Origin: Abiotrophia defectiva_A
Lineage (GTDB): Bacteria; Bacillota; Bacilli; Lactobacillales; Aerococcaceae
Reading direction: 5' to 3'
DNA: 5,313 nt
Assembly: GCA_963546405.1 (NCBI GenBank)
Contig: CAUUNL010000083.1
Location: 1 to 5,313, forward strand
The stretch's first letter is position 1. The number at the start of each line of letters is the position of its first letter. The notes below the pieces were generated by a model. It worked only from the letters and a program-made list of their open reading frames with translations. It did not search any database and was not told where the DNA came from. The translations under genes were made by a program, and so were the position numbers. Shown here in pieces: positions 5,286 through 5,313 of the stretch.

Positions 5286-5313
5286 GGTCCGAGAAACCGA
5301 GGTTTTTCGGACT
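5286..5313. repeat. near-perfect inverted repeat (hairpin) at the window edge
   Basis: GTCCGAGAAACC (5287-5298) and GGTTTTTCGGAC (5301-5312) are reverse complements except at one position, which forms a G-T pair on the + strand; G5286 and T5313 extend it by another wobble pair. The spacer is only GA, so the real loop is probably larger. On the - strand no T-run follows it, so it does not look like a terminator for leftward transcription. On the + strand any T-run would lie beyond the window. It is about 27 bases upstream of the helicase ATG, so a 5'-UTR hairpin, an operator, or half of a terminator belonging to the next locus are all possible. Confidence 0.55.

Noticed and set aside
1..5313. 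CRISPR array, tRNA/rRNA gene, insertion sequence or riboswitch
   Set aside because: No direct-repeat arrays, cloverleaf sequence, transposase or terminal repeats were seen, and intergenic space is too short for a riboswitch except possibly beyond the right edge.

Overview
The window looks like chromosomal DNA from a low-to-moderate-GC Gram-positive bacterium, most likely Firmicutes of the Lactobacillales type. The grounds are strong AGGAGG-like ribosome binding sites, tightly packed or overlapping genes, a hairpin-plus-T-run terminator, and protein families typical of that group. The genus cannot be fixed from the sequence alone. Almost every base is coding, and the genes fall into two convergent transcription units that meet at a shared terminator near 3280-3308.

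Left unit (+ strand, 1-3276). This is the 3' part of a sugar-uptake operon. It runs: last codons of an upstream gene, probably a PTS EIIB; a UlaA/SgaT-family PTS EIIC permease; a small acidic TPR protein; a class II (zinc) ketose-bisphosphate aldolase; and a small P-loop kinase-like protein. Gaps are 0 to about 22 bases, so the genes are very likely co-transcribed and partly translationally coupled. None of the usual L-ascorbate catabolism genes (UlaG lactonase, UlaD decarboxylase, UlaE/F epimerases) is visible. The aldolase and kinase instead suggest a route in which an imported sugar phosphate becomes a bisphosphate and is cleaved to trioses. The substrate is unknown.

Right unit (- strand, 5259 to 3311). 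This two-gene unit encodes a 548-residue protein joining an N-terminal GIY-YIG nuclease domain to a DUF2075/Schlafen-group-3-type SF1 helicase domain, followed 5 bases later by a small all-alpha NTP pyrophosphohydrolase resembling DCTPP1/RS21-C6 (MazG superfamily). A nuclease-helicase paired with a nucleotide-pool enzyme is the best candidate here for a poorly described system, possibly in phage defence or nucleic-acid quality control. That role is inference. A near-perfect inverted repeat sits at the right edge, about 27 bases upstream of the helicase start.

For four of the genes the longest open frame begins at a codon that overlaps or sits too close to the Shine-Dalgarno sequence, and for the TPR gene the longest frame begins upstream of its Shine-Dalgarno; a start slightly downstream is preferred in each of these five cases. 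The evidence fields give the reasoning.
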